From Oscillospiraceae bacterium (lineage in GTDB: Bacteria > Bacillota > Clostridia > Oscillospirales > JAAYXM01), in contig JAFQSU010000042.1 of NCBI GenBank assembly GCA_017409405.1, positions 1 through 37,081 on the forward strand: a stretch of 37,081 nt of DNA, given 5' to 3'. The first letter of the stretch is position 1. Each line of letters begins with the position of its first letter. Below, in pieces: positions 30,522 through 37,081 of this stretch. A program made the position numbers and the translations under genes. The notes beneath the pieces are model-generated. The model searched no databases, was not told the DNA's origin, and was given only the letters and a program-made list of their open reading frames with translations.

Positions 30522-30868
30522 GATATGACGAGGATTCTTAAAAGATTGTACACAAAGCTGAACACGGCGGTAAGTATGCAAAAGACAAGAAGGGGAAGCT
30601 TAAAGCGCCCGAACAGCTTCAGGTGCGGAAAAATAACAAGCATGGCAAGAAGCGGAAGCGCAAAGGGGTTATACGAAAAATAAGCGGCAAAATCACCGCG
30701 CAAGAGCGCAAAAAGCGCCCGTGTAGAGCCACAGCCCGGGCAAGGAAGCCCCGTAAGACGGTTGAACGGACAGTAAATGCGAAAGCGAACGGTTATATAT
30801 AAATAAAGTGCAATAGCAGAAAATACAGCAATATGAAGAATGATAATTTTTACCGCACGACTCCTCAC
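30518..30868 (-). CDS. DUF2752 membrane protein
   Basis: The 116-residue protein has about three membrane helices. It carries the family signature CPFNRLTGLPCPGCGSTRALFALLRGDFAAYFSYNP, with the CPxCGxTRA core. The start is uncertain: GTG at 30868 lies six bases after GAGAGGTG and is preferred over the GTG at 30877 that overlaps that site. Function unknown. Confidence 0.85.
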   Translation of the reverse strand: MRSRAVKIIILHIAVFSAIALYLYITVRFRIYCPFNRLTGLPCPGCGSTRALFALLRGDFAAYFSYNPFALPLLAMLVIFPHLKLFGRFKLPLLVFCILTAVFSFVYNLLRILVIS

Positions 30869-30890
30869 AAAAAACACCTCTCTCGTGAAA

Positions 30891-30924
30891 CGGTCTGTGG
30901 CAAAGCATACTTCGCCACAGACCG
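30891..30924 (-). terminator. Hairpin after the cyclophilin gene
   Basis: Arms CGGTCTGTGGC / GCCACAGACCG, 11 perfect bp around a 12-base loop, ten bases after the cyclophilin stop. The following T-run is short (TTTC). Confidence 0.6.
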
Positions 30925-30933
30925 TCGAACAGA

Positions 30934-31404
30934 TTATTCTATTGTTACCTTCTTCATAACAACGGGGGTCTTCGGCTTGTCGGAATAGTCGGTATCGGAA
31001 GCTGCGATTTCGTCAACGACCTCAATACCCTCAACAACCTTGCCGAAAGCGGCATACTGTCCGTCAAGATGCGGAGCATCCTTGTGCATAATGAAGAACT
31101 GGCTTCCTGCAGAGTTCGGCATCATGGAACGAGCCATTGAGATAACGCCGCGTGTGTGCTTTATTGGGTTGTCAACGCCGTTGGACTTAAACTCACCCTT
31201 AATGGTATGGCCGGGACCGCCGGTGCCCGTGCCGAGGGGGCATCCGCCCTGAATCATAAAACCAGAGATGACTCTGTGAAAGGTAAGTCCGTCATAAAAG
31301 CCGTCCTGTACGAGCTTCTCGAAATTCTCGCACGTGATGGGGGCTGCAGACTTGTCAAGCTCAAGCTTAATCTTTTTGCCGTTTTCCATTTCAATAACTA
31401 TCAT
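30934..31404 (-). CDS. Peptidyl-prolyl cis-trans isomerase, cyclophilin type
   Basis: A 156-residue single-domain cytoplasmic cyclophilin with active-site residues in FHRVISGFMIQGGCP, SAGSQFFIM and HLDGQYAAFGKVV. It lacks a signal peptide, as in PpiB-type enzymes. ATG is preceded by GGAGG at a suitable distance. Transcribed alone from the promoter at 31442. Confidence 0.95.
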   Translation of the reverse strand: MIVIEMENGKKIKLELDKSAAPITCENFEKLVQDGFYDGLTFHRVISGFMIQGGCPLGTGTGGPGHTIKGEFKSNGVDNPIKHTRGVISMARSMMPNSAGSQFFIMHKDAPHLDGQYAAFGKVVEGIEVVDEIAASDTDYSDKPKTPVVMKKVTIE

Positions 31405-31441
31405 AGCTGTAATATCCTCCGTTTTGGTGTTCTATGAGAAT

Positions 31442-31469
31442 ATTATACACGCTTTTGCGGAAAAGTCAA
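31442..31469 (-). promoter_or_regulatory. Promoter for the cyclophilin gene
   Basis: Minus strand TTGACT (31469-31464), 16-base spacer, TATAAT (31447-31442); the -35 box overlaps the tspO stop. Confidence 0.7.
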
Positions 31470-31924
31470 TTTGCAAGGTAAATAAAAAGGTTTAAATATC
31501 CAGCAAAAAGGAGCCACAGAAGATACGGAAGCTGAAGATATGCCGCGAGCTTATCAATTCTAAAAAAGCTTATTATCATAAGAACAACCACTGCAATCAG
31601 GAGAAGAAGCCAGATAAAGGCAAACCCGAAGGCACGCATATTGAAAAAGATAATGCTCCAGAAAAAGTTTACCGCAAGGTTTATTCCGTAAATATAAAGC
31701 GCTTTCGAGCCGGGCTCTTTGAGATACACTCTTGCCGCACCGAGTCCCATAAGTATGAAAAGAATTGTCCAGACAATGGGGAATACTACAGCCGGAGGGG
31801 CAAGGGGCGGCTTTGTTACAGTGTCGAATATATCCATACTGTCTTTTGTGATAAATGCCGAAAGTGCGCCGACACCAAGCGAGATGAGAACGAATATTAT
31901 TTTCGTTTTTAATGTTTTGCGCAT
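31466..31924 (-). CDS. tspO: TspO/MBR family protein (translocator protein)
   Basis: The 152-residue five-helix membrane protein has the family landmarks KPPLAPPAVVFPIVWTILFILMG, a central NFFWSIIFFNMRAFGFAFIWLL and PYLLWLLFAGYLNLFIY. TspO proteins bind porphyrins and related ligands and modulate stress responses. ATG at 31924 follows GGAGAG; the longer in-frame start is rejected. Its ribosome binding site and start codon are buried in a 19-bp-arm hairpin (31915-31959). Last gene of the transporter/ATP-grasp operon. Confidence 0.93.
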   Translation of the reverse strand: MRKTLKTKIIFVLISLGVGALSAFITKDSMDIFDTVTKPPLAPPAVVFPIVWTILFILMGLGAARVYLKEPGSKALYIYGINLAVNFFWSIIFFNMRAFGFAFIWLLLLIAVVVLMIISFFRIDKLAAYLQLPYLLWLLFAGYLNLFIYLAN

Positions 31925-31959
31925 AGAATCACTCTCCCAAAGTAATTCTATGCGCAAAA
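31915..31959 (-). promoter_or_regulatory. Hairpin enclosing the tspO translation start
   Basis: Arms TTTTGCGCATAGAATCACT (31915-31933) and AGTAATTCTATGCGCAAAA (31941-31959) pair over 19 bp with one mismatch and a 7-base loop. In the mRNA the loop holds the GGGAG ribosome binding site, and the 3' arm holds the ATG and first codons. It should block or gate initiation unless opened by upstream ribosomes, a ligand, protein or temperature. No T-run follows, so it is not a standard terminator. Confidence 0.75.
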
Positions 31960-31966
31960 GGTCAAA

Positions 31967-32773
31967 TTATTCCGGTTTCATTTCATTTGTTATATAGTCG
32001 AGATAAAGGGAGACTATATCAATATCATGCGTTGCATAAAGCATGCGTGACCCGACAACATCTTCTATTTCGTTTACCACGGGGCGTCCCTCATGATACA
32101 TTATATCAATACCGCAAAAGTCAAAGTCAAAAAGCTCACACACACGGGACACAAGCGCTTTCTCATCCCCGGAAAGCTTTTTTGCGCAAACCCTTCCGCC
32201 GAGTGAAAAGTTACTGCGAAAGTCACCTTCCGAGGTGCGGAGAACCGCCGCAACGGGACGATTACCGATTATATAAACCCTCATGTCACGACCGGACTCT
32301 GTTGCAAGAGGCTGTATGACATATTCATCCGGCGCAATTGCTTCTCTCGCCGCGCGGTATTCCTCATCGTTTCGTATGAGTGTGACATTTTTGCCGCCGT
32401 GACCGCAGCATGGCTTTATTACAACAGGATACTGTGCGATTTCGGGCGGAATATCTGCCTGATGTGCCGACATCCACGGTATGACGGGAATGTTGTTTTC
32501 ATGGAGATATTCATACGTTCTTGCCTTGTTGTTGCATATGCGTGAAACGTGTGAGTTGTTGAACACACGTTTTCCGAGACCTTCAAGATATTCCGAAATA
32601 TCGGGGCGCATGGCACGCACTATGCAAAAATCGGGAAGCTCGTCGGGAAATCCGTCCTCGCACAGAACAAGTGATATATCAATTCCGCGCTTTTTGCCCT
32701 CTTCAATATACAATCTGATGTATTCACGGTTGCGCCCGGCGCCCTCTTTTTCATAAACAAGCCATGCTTTCAT
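31967..32773 (-). CDS. RimK-like ATP-grasp ligase (second of pair)
   Basis: The 268-residue ATP-grasp protein has ATP-binding lysine segment YPVVIKPCCGHGGKNV (about 121-136), DMRVYIIG, RSNFSLGGR and the metal-binding end GIDIMYHEGRPVVNEIED, the layout of RimK/LysX-type carboxylate-amine ligases. A short pre-ATP-grasp domain precedes it. It starts four bases after the upstream paralogue's stop. Members add glutamate or other amino acids to proteins or peptides; the substrate here is unknown. Confidence 0.88.
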   Translation of the reverse strand: MKAWLVYEKEGAGRNREYIRLYIEEGKKRGIDISLVLCEDGFPDELPDFCIVRAMRPDISEYLEGLGKRVFNNSHVSRICNNKARTYEYLHENNIPVIPWMSAHQADIPPEIAQYPVVIKPCCGHGGKNVTLIRNDEEYRAAREAIAPDEYVIQPLATESGRDMRVYIIGNRPVAAVLRTSEGDFRSNFSLGGRVCAKKLSGDEKALVSRVCELFDFDFCGIDIMYHEGRPVVNEIEDVVGSRMLYATHDIDIVSLYLDYITNEMKPE

Positions 32774-32777
32774 GCCA

Positions 32778-33641
32778 TCACCTGCATTTAGTTATTATAT
32801 GTTCGGCAATAAGCTCTGCGAGGTTGACACCTGTACAGTCATAAGTGCTTTTGAAATGTGCATTTGAGTTGACCTCACACAGGAGAGGACCTCTTTCGCC
32901 GAACAGAATATCAACACCGGCAAAATCGAGACCAAGCCGTTCGGCGGCGGCGAGTGCAAGCTCACACTCCGCATCTGTCGGAGAATACGGAAGAGTCCTT
33001 CCGCCGAGAGTGACGTTTGAACGAAAATCGCCGTTTTCACTCTCTCGAAGCATTGCCGCGCACACCTTGCCACCGACGATGTTTATGCGGATATCGCGGC
33101 CGTAGCTTGAGCGCACAAGCTCCTGAAAAAGAAGCGGAACACGCTCATGCTCACAAGTTATTTTGATAAGCTCGTCCATATTGCTTGCAAGATACACCTG
33201 TGCACCGAAGGAGCCGAAGCACTCCTTCACGACAACGGGAAAGCCGAGAGCTTTTGCAACAGAGCTTAAAAATCCGGTATCGGTGTATCCGATATTCGGA
33301 AATGTTTTTGGAGCAATAACGGTTTTCGGCATGGGAAGACCGCGTAATGCAAGATGCATTTTTGCCTTATCATCGCAGCTTTCAATCGCAGCTGCTGAGT
33401 TAAAGCATAAAATGCCCTGAGCTTCAATCTCCCTTGCAAGACTTATGTCTTTATCCCAGAAAAGCACAAAATCGGGTCTTTCAAGAAACGGAACCTGCTC
33501 ACCAAGCGGATGTGAAAGCTCGGAATTAGTATAGAGCGAGAGTTTGCACCCTCGCTCTGAAAACGCACTTTGAAGCCGCGAGTATATGTCGCGGAATTTT
33601 TCTGCTTTTAAAAATTGGTTGACAACTAATATTCCGTTCAT
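32778..33641 (-). CDS. RimK-like ATP-grasp ligase (first of pair)
   Basis: The 287-residue ATP-grasp protein has FPVVVKECFGSFGAQVYL (lysine and glycine-rich loop), DIRINIVGGKVCAAM, RSNVTLGGRT and DFAGVDILFGERGPLLCEVNSNAHF, a complete RimK-type active site. Residues 1-110 form the N-terminal domain. ATG at 33641 lies two bases after the transporter stop (TGATTATG), so translation is probably coupled; an in-frame upstream extension is rejected. Paralogous to the next gene but clearly divergent. Confidence 0.88.
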   Translation of the reverse strand: MNGILVVNQFLKAEKFRDIYSRLQSAFSERGCKLSLYTNSELSHPLGEQVPFLERPDFVLFWDKDISLAREIEAQGILCFNSAAAIESCDDKAKMHLALRGLPMPKTVIAPKTFPNIGYTDTGFLSSVAKALGFPVVVKECFGSFGAQVYLASNMDELIKITCEHERVPLLFQELVRSSYGRDIRINIVGGKVCAAMLRESENGDFRSNVTLGGRTLPYSPTDAECELALAAAERLGLDFAGVDILFGERGPLLCEVNSNAHFKSTYDCTGVNLAELIAEHIITKCR

Positions 33642-33643
33642 AA

Positions 33644-34906
33644 TCAGCACCAGAAGAGCCATACGAGGATGTATCCGCAAAGCACTGCACAGAGCGTAAA
33701 CGGAATACCGATGCGCATGAAGTCGCCCGTCTTAACCTCGTGCCCTTCACCTCGCAGGATACCGATACCCGTGATGTTTGCAGATGCACCGATGGGTGTG
33801 AGGTTGCCGCCGAGTGTTGCGCCGACGAGAAGACCGAAGCAGAGAAGGGTCGGTTCCATACCGAGCTTGTCTGACATGCTCATAACGACAGGAAGCATTG
33901 TGGCAACATAAGGGATGTTGTCGATAAATGCAGAGAAAAGAACGGATGCCCAGACGATAACGGTATAAATAAGGAACGGGTTATTGCCGAGCTTTAAGAA
34001 GAGACTACTTATCGCAGTTATAACACCGCGGTCTTCAATACCTGCAATGACTACAAACAGACCTGCAAGAAGTCCGAGTGTGAAGAAGTCGATTTCCTTG
34101 AAAACATTCTTGACAATGCTTTTGTTCTTCTTAAAAATGAGTTCACGAAGGATACCGATAATCATAAGCGCAATGCAAATATATCCGTTTGTCTCTGCCG
34201 GCTTGTTCGGAATAAATGAAGCAATAATGAGAAGAACTATTGTGCCGAGAAGAAGTACGGTCGGGAAATAGTCGCTGACAACAGTTTTGCTGTGTGACTC
34301 AATCGGCTGTTTTTCTTTTCTGAAAAGCCACATGAGGATGATGGCTGAAGCAACGGCACCTGCCTGAACGACCCAGAAGAGACCCGGCATGCCGTCATAC
34401 CAGAAAAAGTCAAGGAAGGTCATGTCGAGTGCACCGCCGAGGAGAATGGAAGTGGTATCACCTACAAGAGTTGCCGCACCCTGAAGATTTGAAGAAACTG
34501 CGATAGCTATTATCATGGGAACGGGATTGATTTTAAGTTTTTTCGAGATATCAAGAGCAACAGGAGCTATCATGAGAACGGTTGCAACATTATCTACAAA
34601 TGCAGATATAATTCCGGCAAAAAGCGAAAGCCATACGATTGCCCACTTCACATTCGGGACCTTGTCAATAATAATATCGGCAAGACGGTCGGGCATCTTC
34701 GACTCGATAAAAAGATACACCGTGCCCATCGTACCTGCTATCATCATAAGAACATTCCAGTCAATAGCGCTCCACACATCGCCGAGGTTAAAACCGCACA
34801 TAACCGAGAAAACAACCGCAGAGGCTATTGCGATATAGGGGCGAAACTTTTGAAACGTGAGAAGAAGTACATATGTAACACCAAAAGCTATAAGCGCCGG
34901 AATCAT
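33644..34906 (-). CDS. ArsB/NhaD/SLC13-type (ion transporter superfamily) membrane transporter
   Basis: The 420-residue protein has about eleven membrane segments in two inverted halves. Each half carries the signature hairpin: AFVDNVATVLMIAPVALDISKKL...SSNLQGAATLVGDTTS and AFIDNIPYVATMLPVVMSMSDKL...GGNLTPIGASANI. This places it in the ArsB/NhaD/citrate transporter group. ATG at 34906, nine bases after AAGGAG, fits best. It heads the operon with two ATP-grasp ligases and TspO. Substrate not determined; an anion or Na+/H+ exchange are both possible. Confidence 0.9.
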   Translation of the reverse strand: MIPALIAFGVTYVLLLTFQKFRPYIAIASAVVFSVMCGFNLGDVWSAIDWNVLMMIAGTMGTVYLFIESKMPDRLADIIIDKVPNVKWAIVWLSLFAGIISAFVDNVATVLMIAPVALDISKKLKINPVPMIIAIAVSSNLQGAATLVGDTTSILLGGALDMTFLDFFWYDGMPGLFWVVQAGAVASAIILMWLFRKEKQPIESHSKTVVSDYFPTVLLLGTIVLLIIASFIPNKPAETNGYICIALMIIGILRELIFKKNKSIVKNVFKEIDFFTLGLLAGLFVVIAGIEDRGVITAISSLFLKLGNNPFLIYTVIVWASVLFSAFIDNIPYVATMLPVVMSMSDKLGMEPTLLCFGLLVGATLGGNLTPIGASANITGIGILRGEGHEVKTGDFMRIGIPFTLCAVLCGYILVWLFWC

Positions 34907-34937
34907 TTTAAACATCTCCTTGAAAATAATGCAATAA

Positions 34938-34966
34938 AGTATAGCACAGATTTTTAAAATATGCAA
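34938..34966 (-). promoter_or_regulatory. Promoter for the transporter/ATP-grasp/tspO operon
   Basis: Minus strand TTGCAT (34966-34961), 17-base spacer, TATACT (34943-34938). Confidence 0.7.
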
Positions 34967-34976
34967 ACAAAACTCG

Positions 34977-35378
34977 CTATTTGTCGTTTATCATATCAAA
35001 AAGCTCGTTTATGCGGTCATATCTTCCGAGAAGATAAAGCCATCCGAACAGGGCCTCAAATGCCGTGGCGGCATGATAGGTCTCGGGAGTTGCATGCTTT
35101 GGCAGGGTGTTGACCTTAGCGTTTCGGCCACGCAGATAAACCTCGTGTTCCTCTTCTGTCAGATGCGGCAGAATTATTTCCGAGGCCTTTTCCTGGGCAG
35201 CCGCCGAGACTGACAGGACGGTGCTTTTATGAAGTTCACGCACTTTGCGTATGCCGCTTTTTGAGAGATTTGCTCTGACCATAAGTTCAAATACGGCATC
35301 GCCGACGTGGGCGAGAGCAGTAGAGCTCATTTCGAGTATTTCGTTTTTGTCAAGTGTTGTATGAAAAAAATCCTGCAT
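34977..35378 (-). CDS. mrnC: Mini-ribonuclease III
   Basis: The 133-residue RNase III catalytic domain lacks a double-stranded RNA-binding domain, as in the Firmicute Mini-III that matures 23S rRNA. Active-site residues are D27 and E31 in HVGDAVFELMVR and the late glutamate in TAFEALFGWLYLLG. ATG at 35378 follows GGAGGAA; a longer in-frame start is rejected. In many Firmicutes the gene lies beside cysS; here it diverges from the V-type ATPase operon. Confidence 0.95.
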   Translation of the reverse strand: MQDFFHTTLDKNEILEMSSTALAHVGDAVFELMVRANLSKSGIRKVRELHKSTVLSVSAAAQEKASEIILPHLTEEEHEVYLRGRNAKVNTLPKHATPETYHAATAFEALFGWLYLLGRYDRINELFDMINDK

Positions 35379-35406
35379 AATTCCTCCGTAATTCGGTTTT
35401 TTATAT

Positions 35407-35435
35407 ATTTTAAGACAGAATATAATAAAAGTCAA
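35407..35435 (-). promoter_or_regulatory. Promoter for mrnC
   Basis: Minus strand TTGACT (35435-35430), 17-base spacer, TAAAAT (35412-35407). Confidence 0.7.
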
Positions 35436-35500
35436 ATCATATACTAATGTTAATTGTAAGTTAAATGTGCCAAAGCTTGAATATTTTCCATCTACGGAGA

Positions 35501-35529
35501 TTGAAAATTGCGGAAAATTATGGTACAAT
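35501..35529 (+). promoter_or_regulatory. Promoter for the V-type ATP synthase operon
   Basis: TTGAAA (35501-35506), 17-base spacer, TACAAT (35524-35529), 40 bases before the first start codon. Confidence 0.65.
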
Positions 35530-35568
35530 AATCAAAATGTGTTATTACATGTAAGAGGCGGTGAGAAG

Positions 35569-35883
35569 ATGGCTCAGGATGCCGTCAAAAAGGTTATATC
35601 GGCTGAAAAGTCCGCAGAGGATAAAATTGCTCTTGCGCGTGAGCGTGCAAAGACGATTGTTGCCGAGGCAGAAAAAACGGGACGCGAAATGCTCGCAGAG
35701 GCAGAGTCTTCTGCAGAGGCAGAGGTTAAAAGCAGGCTTTCCCGTGCTGACGGAGAGGCTGAAAGGCTTGCCGGAGAAATCCAAAAAAAGGCTATTGATG
35801 AGGCAGAAAAGCTCAGAACGCTTGCGGCAGGAAGAATGGATAAGGCAGCAGCGTTTATTGCAGAAAGGGTCGTGAAAGGATAA
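35569..35883 (+). CDS. V-type ATP synthase peripheral stalk subunit (AhaH/NtpF-like)
   Basis: The 104-residue, almost wholly helical protein is rich in alanine, glutamate and lysine (IALARERAKTIVAEAEKTGREMLAEAE). It matches the coiled-coil subunit H/G of archaeal-type ATPases that forms the peripheral stalk. ATG at 35569 follows an AGGCGGTGAG site. One base separates its stop from the subunit I start, so it is the first gene of the operon. Sequence alone is low in complexity, so the call rests also on its neighbour. Confidence 0.88.
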   Translation: MAQDAVKKVISAEKSAEDKIALARERAKTIVAEAEKTGREMLAEAESSAEAEVKSRLSRADGEAERLAGEIQKKAIDEAEKLRTLAAGRMDKAAAFIAERVVKG

Positions 35884-35884
35884 T

Positions 35885-37081
35885 ATGTCTATTGTCAGAA
35901 TGAAACGGCTTCGCATGCTGGCTATGGCGGAGGATCGCGAAAAGCTCTTACGTCTGCTTGCCCATTACGGCGTTGTTGAGATAAGTGAAACGACGGCAGA
36001 TGACGGTTTTTCGCAAGACGCTCCGACAGACGCAGAAAAGCTCCGCGAAAACCTTTCCGTTGTTTTATCTGCACAAGGCACAGCGCGAAAGTACGGAAAA
36101 TTTAAAAAAGGCTTATTCACTCCGCGACCACAGATGGCTGAGGGCAAGTTTTTTTCATCAGAGCTTGTGCTTGAGGCACTCCGTGACGCAGAACGCATAA
36201 ATGCAAGCGAGAGTGAGATGATGAGGCTCAATGCCGAAAAGGCAAGGCTTTTGACTCTCCGCGAAACATATGCTCCGTGGAAAAGCTTGAATGTTGCACT
36301 TGACCCACCGTCGGGCAGGTTCTACAAAACTACGCTCATGACGGTGCCGGCTGCAGTTTCCGAAGAGACGATAGCGCAGGCGATAAGCTCGGTAAGCGAC
36401 GCGGCAGAGTATTTTACGGTATCGTCGGACAGAGAGCTCAGATACATTTTGCTTATAAGCCTTGCAGAAGATGCCGGGCGTGTGCGTGATGAGCTCAGGC
36501 AGCTTGGCGGTGCGATTGTCTTGTTCCGGGGCGTAAAGTCATCTGCCCGTGACAGGATGAAAGAGCTTGACCGTGAGATAAGCGACATAGAGCTGAAGCT
36601 CAAAGAGGTTGCAGAGGGCATAAGTATAACGGTCGAGCAGTATGACAGGCTTCTTGCGGCAGAGGATGTGCTCTCAACTCGGCTTGAGTGTGCAAATGCC
36701 GCAGATATGGGCATAACCACAAAGCATGCGTTTTACATTGAGGGCTGGTGCCCTGCCCGTGAAGAAAAAACGCTTTCGCAGTTTTTCGAGGCAAACGGAT
36801 GCGCTTATGAGTTTGCAGAACCGGGAGAAGGTGAAGTTCCCCCGACACTGACATATAATTCGAGAGTGGTTTCACCTTTTAATATGATAACGAATATGTA
36901 CAGTCCGCCGGCATATACCGGAATTGATCCGAACCCGACGATGGCACCGTTTTTTGCATTGTTCTTCGGAATTATGCTTTCTGATGCAGGTTACGGATTG
37001 CTGCTTATGCTTGCAGGAATATTCGCTCTGAAAAAGCTTAGTCCGCGCGGAGGCTTTAAAAGCTTTATGCAGCTTGCGGTA
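35885..37081 (+). CDS. V-type ATP synthase subunit I, 5' part (3' end outside window)
   Basis: Open from ATG 35885 to the window end (399 codons, no stop). Subunit I/a couples ion flow through the membrane rotor. Residues 1 to about 330 are the soluble N-terminal arm with heptad-like helices (DRMKELDREISDIELKLKEVAEG) and two small alpha/beta lobes. The family hinge GWCPAREEKTLSQFFE lies near 282. The first membrane segment begins at PFFALFFGIMLSDAGYGLLLMLAGIF near 360. The ion-translocation half is beyond the edge. Coupled to the stalk gene upstream. Confidence 0.95.
   Translation, partial: MSIVRMKRLRMLAMAEDREKLLRLLAHYGVVEISETTADDGFSQDAPTDAEKLRENLSVVLSAQGTARKYGKFKKGLFTPRPQMAEGKFFSSELVLEALRDAERINASESEMMRLNAEKARLLTLRETYAPWKSLNVALDPPSGRFYKTTLMTVPAAVSEETIAQAISSVSDAAEYFTVSSDRELRYILLISLAEDAGRVRDELRQLGGAIVLFRGVKSSARDRMKELDREISDIELKLKEVAEGISITVEQYDRLLAAEDVLSTRLECANAADMGITTKHAFYIEGWCPAREEKTLSQFFEANGCAYEFAEPGEGEVPPTLTYNSRVVSPFNMITNMYSPPAYTGIDPNPTMAPFFALFFGIMLSDAGYGLLLMLAGIFALKKLSPRGGFKSFMQLAV

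Noticed and set aside
1-37081. CRISPR array or complete insertion sequence
   Set aside because: No regularly spaced direct repeats, cas genes or transposase genes were found.

Overview
The window looks like chromosome of a spore-forming, low-to-mid GC Clostridia member (Bacillota), probably a gut Oscillospirales-type or related lineage. The grounds are spoVAC/spoVAD, a V-type ATP synthase operon, an alr-mazF operon, a YtrA-type GntR/ABC module, strong Shine-Dalgarno sites and TTGaca-N17-TAtaaT promoters. The taxonomic call is inference; no rRNA is present.

Layout. (1) 1-3283 is an AT-rich accessory segment with a sigma-70 region 4 gene end, an AAA ATPase with DUF4143, a secreted transglutaminase and a RelE/HigB-like toxin. 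It ends inside spoVAD, whose last third is missing. This looks like one end of a mobile element whose other end lies outside the window. (2) spoVAD' and spoVAC run leftward, then tRNA-Arg(CCG) runs rightward, followed by a second AT-rich patch (4530-6340) with a ribbon-helix-helix protein, a zinc-ribbon membrane protein and a lipoprotein. (3) 6350-14080 holds an SDR reductase, a lipoprotein, an amidase, a phosphoesterase, a gntR-ABC-permease operon, and ApbE with a NusG-II protein. (4) 14081-18888 is leftward: two hypothetical proteins, mazF, alr, a YdcC/GerS-like lipoprotein, nnrD and a SLOG protein. (5) rpsO-pnp runs rightward with structured leader and intergenic RNA, then a Big-like membrane protein and two half-size TauE/SafE proteins. 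(6) 23270-30076 is a carbohydrate-type divergon: LysR, two tandem NagA-like deacetylases and two Gfo/Idh/MocA oxidoreductases leftward, and a third oxidoreductase rightward from a shared 361-bp regulatory gap. (7) 30127-34906 is leftward: TM2 protein, DUF2752 protein, cyclophilin, and an operon of transporter, two RimK-like ATP-grasp ligases and TspO. (8) Mini-RNase III diverges from the start of a V-type ATP synthase operon that runs off the right edge.

Most notable: the interrupted spoVAD with palindromic sequence at the breakpoint; the NagA/NagA/Gfo/Gfo/Gfo/LysR locus, which has no recognisable sugar transporter, kinase or nagB; the paired ATP-grasp ligases co-transcribed with a transporter and TspO; a 19-bp-arm hairpin that holds the tspO start codon in its stem and the ribosome binding site in its loop; and a large branched RNA structure between rpsO and pnp.
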